Counted from the first letter of the stretch, positions 34,008 through 42,929 are shown. The stretch is 64,000 bases of DNA from Apopatosoma sp963618495 (GCA_963618495.1 CAVESF010000004.1:36681-100680), one strand, 5' to 3'. The notes: generated by a model from the sequence alone, not told the origin. Program-made: numbers and translations.

Positions 34008-34059
34008 GATTTCATCTTCCTTTCGGGATTTTTGTTTTTTATCTTTCTATCGTGATTGC

Positions 34060-34541
34060 GTTTGGAGTGCGAAAAGCTCTTTGTCGTACTTTTCGATGAC
34101 GAAAAGTAGTGAAAGTAACTTTTCATTTATCGTACTTTTGAGTGACCAAAAGTACCAAAAGTCATCTAAGGACTTTCCCTCCTTAGAAAACCTCCCTGCA
34201 TCTTCCCTCCCTGCTCTCTTCAAACAATCATCGCCCTCCGGTGCGAACATAGCGAGTGAACCGTCCAACCGTAGCATAGCCAACAGGTTCGAAACGCTTA
34301 AGCGCCGACTCGGATTCACTGCTGTGCCATGTCAGGCTACGTCGAACCTCGCGGGTCGAAGTAATGGTGCGTGGCGCGGTTTACCGCGACGGATGAGGTG
34401 TTTGTAAAGCTTATATCTTTATCCCGTCATCGCACTTATTAGATTCACGATGCCCTGTCTCGGCGACGCAAACACACGCGCTTTGCGCATGTGTTAATTC
34501 CCCTGTCTCGGCGACGCCAACACACACGCTCCGCGTATGTG
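34060..34541. repeat. Mosaic intergenic repeat block 7, longest copy, with a tandem 54-base unit
   Basis: The 534-base gap between gtrA and the FAD gene has no reading frame of note. It carries GTACTTTTCGATGACGAAAA, GTACTTTTGAGTGACCAAAA plus AAAAGTCATCTAAGGAC, GTGCGAACATAGCG, ATCCCGTCATCGCACTTA and two consecutive units of CTGTCTCGGCGACGC followed by an ACACACGCGC... palindrome and GTGTTAATTCCCC (about 34455-34552). Confidence 0.7.
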
Positions 34542-34985
34542 TTAATTCCCCCTGTACACGAGCAATTTTCTTCCTATATAGTTCCATATGAGGACGATGC
34601 CCTTGACGATGCAGTTGACGAGCAGATACCAGAAGCCCGCGCGCCCTGTTATGTTCGTTCCGGCCCACATGAGAAGCACGGTCAGCCCATATCCGACAGC
34701 GCCGACGAGCGTATAGAGCAGGAAGCCTTTCCATCCGCCGTCTCTTTTATGCTGCTCCGCTGAGGTGAAAACAAATATTCTCGAGAGTATAAAATTCACG
34801 GCGAGACCCGCGAAAAAGCCTGCCGTAGTCGCAATGATAAGCGCGGAAACATTTTCGCTTCCGCCGAAAACAACCTCTTTGAAAAGCGCCAGCACACCCA
34901 TATCGACAAGCGCCGCGATGCCGCCGACTATAGCATAACGAAGAAATTCAAAGAGATTTTTATTTGATTTTTTACTCATTTTCAT
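34542..34985 (-). CDS. GtrA-family membrane protein
   Basis: The 147-residue protein has four membrane helices and the GtrA pattern (FLRYAIVGGIAALVDMG at the start, FILSRIFVF in the middle, WNYIGRKLLVY at the end). GtrA proteins are thought to flip polyprenyl-phosphate sugars across the membrane or assist glycosyltransferases. The TAA stop and last codons lie at the edge of a repeat unit. It has its own promoter and is separated from the next gene by the repeat block. Confidence 0.92.
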   Translation of the reverse strand: MKMSKKSNKNLFEFLRYAIVGGIAALVDMGVLALFKEVVFGGSENVSALIIATTAGFFAGLAVNFILSRIFVFTSAEQHKRDGGWKGFLLYTLVGAVGYGLTVLLMWAGTNITGRAGFWYLLVNCIVKGIVLIWNYIGRKLLVYRGN

Positions 34986-35026
34986 ATAACCTCAAATCGC
35001 CGTTTTTTGGCAGATTTTATAAATCA

Positions 35027-35055
35027 AGTATACCATATTTTCCCCTTGATTTCAA
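35027..35055 (-). promoter_or_regulatory. Promoter of the gtrA-like gene
   Basis: TTGAAA (35055-35050) and TATACT (35032-35027) are 17 bases apart on the minus strand. Confidence 0.8.
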
Positions 35056-35162
35056 TAGTAAACAAAAATAATTAACATCTTGCTTATAAAAAAGGAAAAG
35101 AGCGGTAAAAATACTATCGGTACCCGCAGTAAGCGGAAATTTTTCGAAAGGAAGACAAAATA

Positions 35163-36407
35163 ATGAAGAAAATCAACATTTTACTGACAGTTTTTATGCT
35201 TCTCGCTTTCATGTGCCTGTCGCTCTCCGCCGCCGATTTGATTTCTCCCGCAATCGCCGTGATGCAGAGTGAAACGCGCATGATAAAAACCTGCATAGGA
35301 GAAAATGCGGCGCATTTCTCCGCCTTTGATTTTGACAGCGTGCTCGGCACGCAGGCGGGGTCTGCTGTGATAACACAGCTTCCCGCACCCGAGACGGGCA
35401 CGCTCAAACTCGGCGAAGCCGATGTTCTGCCCGACCAGATAATCACGCGCGAACAGTTTGACTTGCTCACTTTTGTACCCGGCGGCAATGAGGAAGCGAC
35501 ATTTCGTTTCCGCCTTGCCGACAGCGGCTATGAAAGCTCGTTTGTCTGCTCGATAGTGCCGATGGAAAAGCTGAATTTTGCTCCTGTGGCAAAGGCGGAT
35601 GAAATAGCGGGAAAAGAAAACATCGCTGTTTTCGCTTCGCTTGCCGCAAGCGACCCGGATGAGGACGAGGTGACTTTTCATATCACCAGAAATGCGCGCC
35701 ACGGCAATGTGACATTGCTCGACCGCAAAACGGGTAAAATCAAATATACACCCGATGAAAATTTCAGCGGCAAGGATAAATTCACATTTGTCGCCGTAGA
35801 TAAATACGGTAATGAGTCCGCTCCCGCCACCGTTAAAATAAAGGTGGAAAAGAACAGACTCGATATTGAATATGCGGATATGCAGGGCGAGGATGCACAT
35901 ATGGCGGCTGTTATCCTCGCGGAAAACGATATCCTCACAGGGGAAAAACTCGGCGATGAAATGACTTTTTTTCCCGAAAAGGAGATAAGCCGAGCCGATT
36001 TTCTGATAATGGCGATGCGGGCTTCCGATATAGATAAGGGCGGCAGCACTGTTGCAAGCAAATTTGAGGATGACGCGTCTTTCACGGGATATCAGCGCAG
36101 ATATATCGCAAAAGCGCAGGAAATGAAGCTCGTCTATGGCTTTGATACCGAAAGCGGCGCCGTATTCAGACCGAACGAAAGTATCACTCTCGCTCATGCG
36201 GCGACGATTGTAGGCAGAATAGCCGGACTTGAAAATTACAGCGTTGATGATGCCGTTTGCGTTTTTGCCGGTGAGAAATCGGAGATAACGCAGGAGGGAA
36301 TGGATGCGCTTGCTTCCGTCGGCGTTTTTGCCGAGGCTTCGGCAGAAAAGAACCTTACCCGCGCGGAAGCCGCAAAGCTTCTTCTCTATATGCTCGAGAG
36401 TAAATAA
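35163..36407 (+). CDS. Secreted surface protein with Ig/cadherin-like domain and SLH-like repeats
   Basis: The 414-residue protein has a signal peptide (about 1-21), an unassigned N-terminal domain, an Ig-like tandem-95 type domain (about 135-235; APVAKADEIAGKENIAVFAS to KDKFTFVAVDKYGNESAPAT), and a C-terminal third with SLH-type segments (EISRADFLIMAMRASD, then NESITLAHAATIVGRIAGL, then NLTRAEAAKLLLYML). SLH domains anchor proteins non-covalently to pyruvylated wall glycans. The function of the outward part is not known. An AAAGGAAG site precedes the ATG. Confidence 0.82.
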   Translation: MKKINILLTVFMLLAFMCLSLSAADLISPAIAVMQSETRMIKTCIGENAAHFSAFDFDSVLGTQAGSAVITQLPAPETGTLKLGEADVLPDQIITREQFDLLTFVPGGNEEATFRFRLADSGYESSFVCSIVPMEKLNFAPVAKADEIAGKENIAVFASLAASDPDEDEVTFHITRNARHGNVTLLDRKTGKIKYTPDENFSGKDKFTFVAVDKYGNESAPATVKIKVEKNRLDIEYADMQGEDAHMAAVILAENDILTGEKLGDEMTFFPEKEISRADFLIMAMRASDIDKGGSTVASKFEDDASFTGYQRRYIAKAQEMKLVYGFDTESGAVFRPNESITLAHAATIVGRIAGLENYSVDDAVCVFAGEKSEITQEGMDALASVGVFAEASAEKNLTRAEAAKLLLYMLESK

Positions 36408-36501
36408 CGCGCATGCCTCTCTTTTTCACGGCAGTCGTGCGCTTTCCGCTCTCTGTATAATGTATATAGAAAAAATACGCACTTCGCAGAAAAATAATCT
36501 G

Positions 36502-36545
36502 AAAAAATCCCGTCATGCGATTTTGGCATGATGGGATTTTGATTT
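36502..36545 (+). terminator. Terminator of the SLH protein gene
   Basis: AAAAAATCCCGTCATGC and GCATGATGGGATTTT form a near-perfect stem followed by GATTTTGG. Confidence 0.75.
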
Positions 36546-36868
36546 TGGTGCGGTTTCGCGCTCTATATTAAAGTTTTCGCCCGCCGAACAAAGTTTCGCT
36601 CAAGCCTTTTCAAAGGCTTGCAAGGTCAAGGGCATGCGCCCTTGTCGCGCTCCGCAGAGCGCGAAATCTCCTATCGGCGTTTTCTTTTTTGTTAGCTTTT
36701 TCTTTTGCGGCGGCGATGGCAGAAGAAAAAGCGAAAAGAGCATCTGATTTTTTCTTTTGGCTGTTGACGGGACTTTAATTTTTGTTTTTATGTTTCTTTT
36801 CGTGTCAGCATCGCCGAGAGGATACACGAAGAGGAAGAAAACAAATTGTGCCGTATTTGCCGACCATC

Positions 36869-36896
36869 AAAAAAGGGCTTTGAAAGCCCCTTTTCT
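36869..36896 (-). terminator. Terminator of the LRR lipoprotein gene
   Basis: AAAAAAGGGCTTTGAAAGCCCCTTTT is a near-perfect hairpin with a T-run on the minus strand. Confidence 0.8.
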
Positions 36897-36911
36897 ACTT
36901 ATTAACTCAGC

Positions 36912-37691
36912 TTATGAAAAATTGAATGTGATATCGCCGCAGTTTTTGAAGATGGAATCAACCTGATCCTTGAAAGCTGCAGGAATTGTAACATTTTTCA
37001 GTCCTGTGCAACCCGAGAAAGCGCAGGGCTCAATTTCGGTAACGCTCGCAGGGATGGTTATCGAAACAAGCGATGAGCAGTTTGCAAAGGAATATGCACC
37101 GATAGACTTGAGCGTGGAGGGCAGAGTGATATCGGAAAGCTTGGAGCATTTCCAGAAAGCATGAGCCTCGATTGTTTCAAGACCTTCGGCTATAGTAACC
37201 TTTTCGAGATTCGGGAAGTTTGTAAATACCTTCTGAGAAACGATTCTTGCGGAGGAAGGAATGATAACTTCCTTGATGCCGGAAGCATCGTTCTTTACGA
37301 GAGTCGCATAGAAGCCGACCATTGTGACAGGATATTTCTTGCCGCTGTAAACATATTCAGCAGGGATATCAAGCGTAGCCTCGGCATTCTTCCATTCCTG
37401 AACGGCAACGCCTGTGATACTGCCGTTATCATCCTTGAGCAGACGGGCATAGAACTTGTAATCAAGGCTGTCTACAATATCCGTGTTTTCGAATGTCATT
37501 GTGATGGGGAGAGTATCTGTTGTGCTTTCTGTTGTTTCCTCTGCCTCGGATGTTCCGGAATTTGCAGATGTGGAAGCGCTTGTCGTTGTGGAAACGGTGC
37601 CGGGAGTAGGATCATTTCCGCAGGAGGAAAGAACAGCCGCCGATGCACAGAGCGCACCTATAATAAGGCAAAGTGAAATTATCTTTTTCAT
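36912..37691 (-). CDS. Lipoprotein with BspA-type leucine-rich repeats
   Basis: The 259-residue protein has a lipoprotein signal peptide with lipobox LSSC (Cys24), a Ser/Thr-rich linker (about 30-60), an unassigned domain and then BspA-like leucine-rich repeats (about 145-255; LEKVTIAEGLETIEAHAF, LSDITLPSTLKSIGAYSF, LVSITIPASVTEIEPCAF). It should be anchored on the outer face of the membrane and may bind host or microbial surface ligands. A strong promoter precedes it. Confidence 0.9.
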   Translation of the reverse strand: MKKIISLCLIIGALCASAAVLSSCGNDPTPGTVSTTTSASTSANSGTSEAEETTESTTDTLPITMTFENTDIVDSLDYKFYARLLKDDNGSITGVAVQEWKNAEATLDIPAEYVYSGKKYPVTMVGFYATLVKNDASGIKEVIIPSSARIVSQKVFTNFPNLEKVTIAEGLETIEAHAFWKCSKLSDITLPSTLKSIGAYSFANCSSLVSITIPASVTEIEPCAFSGCTGLKNVTIPAAFKDQVDSIFKNCGDITFNFS

Positions 37692-37738
37692 AGTGAATTA
37701 TCCTTTCGAATAAAAGTGTTTAACTCTACATATCATAA

Positions 37739-37767
37739 ACTATATCATAAATTTTGCGATTTGTCAA
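37739..37767 (-). promoter_or_regulatory. Promoter of the LRR lipoprotein gene
   Basis: TTGACA (37767-37762) and TATAGT (37744-37739) are 17 bases apart on the minus strand. Confidence 0.85.
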
Positions 37768-37842
37768 TCACCTTGCGAAAATTGCAAAAAAGTTTGAATT
37801 TTGTTCAAAATCCGTTTATCGACAGAAAAGGGGAGAAAAATC

Positions 37843-38943
37843 ATGGCTTTTCGTGAAAAAGCGGGAAAATTCGGAATGTATATTCTCTATGCGGCAGGCG
37901 GCGCGGCGGCGCTTTTTTTGCTTTTGCGCTATCTTCTTCCCGCATTCGCGCCGTTTGTTTTGTCGTTTATCCTTGCGCTTATTTTACAGAAACCGGTGAA
38001 TTTTCTTGAGAAAAAATGCCGCGTGCCGCGTGCGCTTTCTTCCGCTCTGCTCGTGCTTTTCCTGCTCGGATTGCTCTGCTGGGGGATAGCGGCACTGCTC
38101 GGTGCGCTTATCCGCGAGAGCGCGGAATTTATCTCGGAGCTGACTTCGGGCAGCGCAGATTACCTTGCGGAAATCTCCGCGCTTGCCGATAAGATAGGCG
38201 GCGCAACTGACCGCGTGATAGGCGATATTTTCCCCGCCGCAGAGGGCGAGGTCGATACGGCGGGCATGATGCGCTCCCTCTTTCTCTCGGCACTTTCCAC
38301 CGCCGCGACAACTGTTTCGCGCTGGGTGGCGCATACGGTTTCCGCCATGCCGCGTGCGCTCGTCTTTTTCCTTGCGCTTGTATTCTCCGGTATTTATTTT
38401 TGCGCCGATTATCCGAAAATACGCGCCTTTGTCGCAGAGAAGCTCTCGGGCAGGCTGAAAAAATATTCCCTGCATATACGAAAAGAGGGAATTGTCGCGG
38501 CGGTAGGCTATGCGAAATCATATTTTGCCATATTTCTGATGACTTTTTCGGAACTGCTCTTCGGATTTGTCATCATGAGGCAGAAATATGCGCCAATGCT
38601 CGCTTTTGTTATAGCGATAGTCGATATCCTGCCGGTGCTCGGCGTCGGAACGGTGCTTCTGCCGTGGACGGCGGGACTTCTGCTCGCGGGAAACGCCGCA
38701 AAGGCACTGGAGATAGGTGTAATCTATCTCGTGATAACGATAGTGCGGCAGATAGCCGAGCCGAGAATCGTCGGCTCCGTGACAGGGCTTCATCCCGCGC
38801 TCACGCTGATGTGCATGTATTCGGGGCTTCGGCTTGCGGGCGCGGCGGGTATGATAGCTTTTCCGATTGCCGCGGCGCTGGCGATGAAGCTTTCGCAGGC
38901 ATTTTCGCGCGAGGGCGAAGCGGAAAAGGGAGAAGCAACATGA
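37843..38943 (+). CDS. AI-2E/YtvI-family membrane protein
   Basis: The 366-residue protein has about seven or eight membrane helices in the pattern of the AI-2E transporter/PerM family, including the conserved DILPVLGVGTVLLPW segment and the IAEPRIVGSVTGLHP loop. The closest functional type in spore-formers is YtvI, a sporulation membrane protein. ATG 37843 is chosen because GGGGAG lies 7 bases upstream; an upstream extension of 14 residues is not supported. It overlaps the next gene (ATGA). Confidence 0.85.
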   Translation: MAFREKAGKFGMYILYAAGGAAALFLLLRYLLPAFAPFVLSFILALILQKPVNFLEKKCRVPRALSSALLVLFLLGLLCWGIAALLGALIRESAEFISELTSGSADYLAEISALADKIGGATDRVIGDIFPAAEGEVDTAGMMRSLFLSALSTAATTVSRWVAHTVSAMPRALVFFLALVFSGIYFCADYPKIRAFVAEKLSGRLKKYSLHIRKEGIVAAVGYAKSYFAIFLMTFSELLFGFVIMRQKYAPMLAFVIAIVDILPVLGVGTVLLPWTAGLLLAGNAAKALEIGVIYLVITIVRQIAEPRIVGSVTGLHPALTLMCMYSGLRLAGAAGMIAFPIAAALAMKLSQAFSREGEAEKGEAT

Positions 38944-39545
38944 AAAAGAATCGCACTCCCGTGAAATTCCGCCTTCATCCCTTTGCGCTATTCGGCTTTG
39001 CCGTGTCGCTTGCCGCCATGCCCGCGCCCTGCTTCGCCGCGCTTGCCGTTTCCACCGTGCTTCATGAATGCGGACATCTCACGGCGGCGGCACTGTTCGG
39101 AAGAGCGCCGTGCGGGATAACCGTACTCCCGATGGGCATCTCCATAGATTACGGCGCGGCAGGCTCATATCGCGATATCTGCCTCGTGGCGCTCGCGGGT
39201 CCTTTTCTCAATCTGCTTACGGCGGCGATGGCATGCGCGCTCCCGCTTTCGTCGGATTTTGCCGCATATGCCGTGCTTTTTTCGCTTTCGCTTGCCGCGA
39301 TGAATCTCATCCCGCTTTCGTTTTTCGATGGCGGCTCGGCACTCGGCGCCGTGCTTGCCGTGCGCTTCGGTATATCGGCGGCGGACAATACGGCGCGTGT
39401 GCTCGATGCCGTTATCCTCGGATTTTTCTTTCTTATCGCCGTCTACATATTTTTTTACAGCGCGGAGAATGCTTCGCTCCTGATACTTTTCGCTTATCTT
39501 TTTGCCGTGATGATAATGAAGCGCGACAGCTCGCTTACGCGATAA
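38940..39545 (+). CDS. M50 site-2 metalloprotease, SpoIVFB-like
   Basis: The 201-residue integral membrane protease has HECGH in STVLHECGHLTAAALFG (zinc and catalytic Glu) and the second metal site as NLIPLSFFDGGSALG. Compact size and topology resemble SpoIVFB, which cleaves pro-sigma-K in sporulation; no bofA or spoIVFA partner is visible here. ATG 38940 overlaps the YtvI-like stop (ATGA); a longer frame running back to 38400 is a shadow of that gene. Coupling to YtvI supports a sporulation role as an inference. Confidence 0.83.
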   Translation: MKKNRTPVKFRLHPFALFGFAVSLAAMPAPCFAALAVSTVLHECGHLTAAALFGRAPCGITVLPMGISIDYGAAGSYRDICLVALAGPFLNLLTAAMACALPLSSDFAAYAVLFSLSLAAMNLIPLSFFDGGSALGAVLAVRFGISAADNTARVLDAVILGFFFLIAVYIFFYSAENASLLILFAYLFAVMIMKRDSSLTR

Positions 39546-39571
39546 ATTCACGGAAAAGATAAAAAAGAGAG

Positions 39572-39600
39572 TAGATTTTTTCACGCTTTTGTGTTATACT
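39572..39600 (+). promoter_or_regulatory. Probable extended -10 promoter of the cyclophilin gene
   Basis: TATACT (39595-39600) is preceded by TGT, an extended -10 element; the -35 region (TAGATT) is weak. Confidence 0.5.
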
Positions 39601-39633
39601 GAAAAAAATACCCGCGAAAGGAAGTTGATTATA

Positions 39634-40116
39634 ATGAAAAAGGTTACTATAGAAATGGAAAACGGCGGCGTGATGACGCTTGAACTTTATGAGGACAAAG
39701 CGCCCGTCACAACGGAAAATTTCATAAAGCTGGCAAAGGAAGGCTTTTATGACGGGCTTATCTTTCATCGCGTCATCAAGGGCTTTATGATTCAGGGCGG
39801 CGACCCGACAGGCACAGGCATGGGCGGTCCCGGATATCAGATAAAGGGCGAATTTGCTTCAAACGGCGTGAAGAACGACCTGCGTCATACGCGCGGCGTT
39901 ATCTCCATGGCGCGCTCAATGATGCCTGATTCCGCAGGCTCGCAGTTTTTCATCATGCATGAGGATGCGCCGCATCTCGACGGGCAGTATGCCGCTTTCG
40001 GCAAGATGACAGACGGCTTTGATGTACTTGACGCGATAGCGACTGTTGCAACAGACAGAAGCGACCGTCCGAGAGAGGAGCAGAAGATAAAGCATATCAC
40101 CGTGGCGGAGGAATGA
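39634..40116 (+). CDS. Peptidyl-prolyl cis-trans isomerase, cyclophilin type
   Basis: The 160-residue cytosolic protein is a compact cyclophilin. Active-site elements FHRVIKGFMIQGGDP and GSQFFIMH are present; FHRV carries the catalytic Arg. It catalyses proline isomerisation in protein folding. ATG 39634 is chosen because AAAGGAAG lies 9 bases upstream; a longer frame adds 15 residues without support. It overlaps the DUF896 gene by 4 bases. Confidence 0.95.
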   Translation: MKKVTIEMENGGVMTLELYEDKAPVTTENFIKLAKEGFYDGLIFHRVIKGFMIQGGDPTGTGMGGPGYQIKGEFASNGVKNDLRHTRGVISMARSMMPDSAGSQFFIMHEDAPHLDGQYAAFGKMTDGFDVLDAIATVATDRSDRPREEQKIKHITVAEE

Positions 40117-40325
40117 GCATGAGCGAGAGGACAGACAGGATAAATGAGCTTGCGAGAAAGCAGAAAACCGTCGGTCTTACTCCCGAGGAGGAAGCCGAGC
40201 AGAAGAAACTCCGCGAGGAATTTCGCGCCGCTTTCCGCGCAAATTTTCAGAAACAGCTCGATAATACTTATATCGAAACGCCCGACGGCGAAAAGCACAA
40301 GCTCAAAAAGGAAGACGCAAAATAA
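40113..40325 (+). CDS. DUF896 (YnzC-like) family small protein
   Basis: The 70-residue helical protein has the DUF896 pattern (RINELARKQKTVGLTPEEEA, EEFRAAFRANFQKQLDNTYI, EDAK tail). Homologues are two-helix proteins; Bacillus YnzC/YneA-region proteins are linked to SOS, but the function is not established. Its ATG overlaps the cyclophilin stop (ATGA). Confidence 0.9.
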   Translation: MSMSERTDRINELARKQKTVGLTPEEEAEQKKLREEFRAAFRANFQKQLDNTYIETPDGEKHKLKKEDAK

Positions 40326-40333
40326 TGTGAAAA

Positions 40334-40364
40334 CGACCGCATTCCGCGGTCGCTTTTCTCTTTT
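40334..40364 (+). terminator. Terminator of the cyclophilin-DUF896 operon
   Basis: CGACCGC-ATTC-GCGGTCG followed by CTTTTCTCTTTT. Confidence 0.85.
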
Positions 40365-40374
40365 GCACACATTA

Positions 40375-40545
40375 AGATTTTTGCCGTATAGTAAAATTTT
40401 CGCCTGCCTTTTGGGGAAGGCGACCCCGTTCAGAGGTGGCTTCGCCACCATGAACCATCCTCTTCGTCACTGAAAAGTACGATAAAAAAGTATTTTCATG
40501 TTTTTTCAAAAATCCCTTTTGCCTGTGCAAAGGGATTTTTTGCGT
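40375..40545. repeat. Mosaic repeat block 9 plus a second hairpin
   Basis: It carries AAATTTTCGCCTGCCTTTTG, GGTGGCTTCGCCACC and CGTCACTGAAAAGTACGA, then the hairpin AATCCCTTTTGC-CTGT-GCAAAGGGATT with a T-run (40507-40542). Confidence 0.6.
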
Positions 40546-40617
40546 GCGTGCGAATTCATGAATAAAAGCTCCCCCAAGCGAGGAAAAATATACTACAGGA
40601 AAAAGGAGGATGATTTC

Positions 40618-42879
40618 ATGAATAAAATAAAGGCGGTCATACTTGCGGGCGGTGCAGGGACGCGACTCTCTCCCATCACCGCCGCAATGCCGAAACCGCT
40701 TGTTCCCATCATGGGTAAGCCTGCCGTGGCAAGGACGCTTGCGCTACTGCGCAGAAACGGCATTACAAGCGCACTTATAACACTCGGCTATATGGCTGAC
40801 AATATGGAAAAATACTTTTCGGAGCATGGCGCAGAGGGTGTTTCTCTGCGGATTTTCCGCGAAAATACACCGCTCGGCACGGCGGGCGCACTTCCTGCCA
40901 TAGCCGATGAACTCGATGATACTTTTATCGTAATAAGCGCCGATGCCGTATGCGATTTCAACCTTTCGGCGGCAATGGATTTTCACCGCGCAAAAGGAGC
41001 CGCCGCGACTCTTCTCGTAACAAAAAACAACGCGCCGACGGAGTTCGGCTGCGTCAGCTACGGGCATGACGGACTGATAACGCATTTCACGGAAAAGCCG
41101 GCATGGCGCTATGTGACCGACAATAAGATAAATACGGGAATATATATTCTTGAAAAAAACATTATTTCCATGATTTCCGCAGGTGCGGCGACGGATTTTT
41201 CGCGCGACATTTTCCCGCGGATTCTCGGAAAAATCTATGCTTATGAGGCAAAGGGCTACTGGCGCGATATCGGAAGCCTCGACCGATATTATGCCTGCAA
41301 CCGCGACGCGCTCTGCGGCAAAATCGGCGGCATCGACGGCTCGGCTTATTATATCGGCGAAAAAACGCATATCGCCGACAGTGCCGCGATTACCGACGGC
41401 ACCGTGATAGGCTCGGGTTGCCGCATAGGCGAGCGCGCCGTGATAAACAAAGCCATACTCATGGACGGCGTGACTGTCGAAGCGGGTGCAATGATAGAAT
41501 ATGCGATAATCTGCGGCGGAGCTTTTATAGGCGCGGGGGCAAAAATAAACCGCGGCTGCGTCATAGGAGAGGACACCGTGATAAAAGAGGGAACCGTCGT
41601 TCCCGCAAAAACAAAATTGCCTCGAGCAAGCATATTGAGTAAGGAGAATATAATAATGGATGAAAAGATTTTTTCTGCGGACAGTGATAAGATTTTCACG
41701 GAATCGGGCATAGCGGGAAGTATACATTCGGATATAAGCCCGCGATTCTGCACGGCATACGGTGCGGCGCTGGGCAGATATTTCGGCGACCGCGGCGTAT
41801 TTTGCAGTGACGGAAGCGCCGAGGCGAGACTTGCTTATCGCTTTATTATGGGCGGCGCACAGGCGGCGGGCGCTACCGTCACCGACTGCGGCGAGGGCTT
41901 TCTTTCCCTGCTTTCATTTGCCGCTTCATCGGGCGGATTTGATTTCGGCGTGTATGCAAAGCATCTCGGCGATGGCTATTGCAGGATTTATGTCTGCGAT
42001 AAATTCGGCACGCTTATCGGAATGAAAAATTCGCGTGCTCTCATGCGCGAGATGGCTTCTTCAGATTTCGGTGTGACGGTCGGCGCATATCTTGCCGCCG
42101 ATTACCGCGACAAATATGCGGCTTTTCTCTTGGCAAGCTGCAAAACGCTCAAGGGAATGAAAATAACCGTTCCCGATACGGTGGCAATGCGCTTTTTTGC
42201 TATGGCGGCGGGCAGGCTCGGCGCTTCCGTCGGCTTCGGCATAAAAAACGAGATAGTGCGCGGGCGGATTTTTGTCGATATGGATGACGATATGGGTTTT
42301 GAGATAGCATATGCTTCGCCCGACGGCGCATATGCGCTTATCGACAGGTGGCATGCCGTGGCGGCACTCATGCAGAATGACATCGCAAGTGGCGAAAAGA
42401 ATATTTATCTGCCATCGGATGCGCCGCGTCCGCTTTTTGATATGGCGGAAAGACTTGGCGCTCATGCGGAGAAATATGCGGATTTTCTGCATGGGGAAAA
42501 TGACAGCGAAAACGACCGTATGCGCGCCGCGGGACAGCTCTGGCAGGATGATATGCTGCTCGCACTCTCTTATCTTTCGCTTGCCGATGAAAATATGATT
42601 TTACAGGGGCTTCGCGAGGATGAGAACTTTTCAGTGACGGAAGAAAGCTATGACTGCGGAGACGAAAGCGCGGCGGAGATAATCGCTTCGCTCTGCGAAC
42701 ACGGAGCGGGGCGCAAAAGCGGCACGGTCACATTGAGCTATGACAGCGGCACGGCATATGTGCGCGCGGCGGGCGAGCATGAACTTATTCTGCGTGCCGA
42801 GGCGGAAACGGAAAACGCCGCTCACCTCACGATGGAATATACGAAAAACGGTATCCGCGAGGTGATAAAGGTGAAATGA
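40618..42879 (+). CDS. Sugar nucleotidyltransferase fused to left-handed beta-helix and degenerate phosphomannomutase domain
   Basis: The 753-residue protein has an N-terminal sugar-nucleotidyltransferase domain (about 1-235; VILAGGAGTRLSPIT, PKPLVPI), a left-handed beta-helix of hexapeptide repeats (about 250-340) and a C-terminal phosphomannomutase-like domain (about 355-750). In that last domain the catalytic serine loop, usually TASHNP, reads YAKHLGD (near residue 445), and the metal loop, usually DGDGDR, reads DMDDDM (near 553). The phosphotransfer activity is therefore probably lost. ATG 40618 is preceded by GGAGG 8 bases upstream. It probably makes GDP-mannose or a related sugar nucleotide. 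Confidence 0.87.
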   Translation: MNKIKAVILAGGAGTRLSPITAAMPKPLVPIMGKPAVARTLALLRRNGITSALITLGYMADNMEKYFSEHGAEGVSLRIFRENTPLGTAGALPAIADELDDTFIVISADAVCDFNLSAAMDFHRAKGAAATLLVTKNNAPTEFGCVSYGHDGLITHFTEKPAWRYVTDNKINTGIYILEKNIISMISAGAATDFSRDIFPRILGKIYAYEAKGYWRDIGSLDRYYACNRDALCGKIGGIDGSAYYIGEKTHIADSAAITDGTVIGSGCRIGERAVINKAILMDGVTVEAGAMIEYAIICGGAFIGAGAKINRGCVIGEDTVIKEGTVVPAKTKLPRASILSKENIIMDEKIFSADSDKIFTESGIAGSIHSDISPRFCTAYGAALGRYFGDRGVFCSDGSAEARLAYRFIMGGAQAAGATVTDCGEGFLSLLSFAASSGGFDFGVYAKHLGDGYCRIYVCDKFGTLIGMKNSRALMREMASSDFGVTVGAYLAADYRDKYAAFLLASCKTLKGMKITVPDTVAMRFFAMAAGRLGASVGFGIKNEIVRGRIFVDMDDDMGFEIAYASPDGAYALIDRWHAVAALMQNDIASGEKNIYLPSDAPRPLFDMAERLGAHAEKYADFLHGENDSENDRMRAAGQLWQDDMLLALSYLSLADENMILQGLREDENFSVTEESYDCGDESAAEIIASLCEHGAGRKSGTVTLSYDSGTAYVRAAGEHELILRAEAETENAAHLTMEYTKNGIREVIKVK

Positions 42880-42902
42880 GGCGCCGCCTCGTTTCACCTT
42901 TG
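42867..42902 (+). terminator. Hairpin overlapping the end of the nucleotidyltransferase gene
   Basis: AAGGTGAAATGAGGC pairs with GCCTCGTTTCACCTT around GC; the hairpin includes the stop codon. The T-tract is weak. Confidence 0.6.
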
Positions 42903-42929
42903 ACAGTACTCGATTAAAGGTTAGGTAGA

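Larger units (their letters stand above)
36408..36911. repeat. Gap with terminator hairpins and mosaic repeat block 8
   Basis: The gap holds a terminator (36502-36545), modules ATTAAAGTTTTCGCCCGCCG, CAAGCCTTTTCAAAGGCTTG and a CGCTCCGCAGAGCGCGAAA palindrome (36560-36670), GTCAGCATCGCCGAGAGGAT near 36805 and a second terminator (36869-36896). No gene is supported. Confidence 0.6.

Noticed and set aside
34440..34555. CRISPR-like look of the tandem palindromic units
   Set aside because: Only two units, no regular spacer of 30-40 variable bases, and no cas genes.
38400..38939. Upstream extension of the M50 protease
   Set aside because: It overlaps the YtvI-like gene in another frame; the ATGA overlap at 38940 is the natural start.
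40498..40617. 40-residue extension of the nucleotidyltransferase
   Set aside because: It translates a terminator hairpin; GGAGG precedes ATG 40618.
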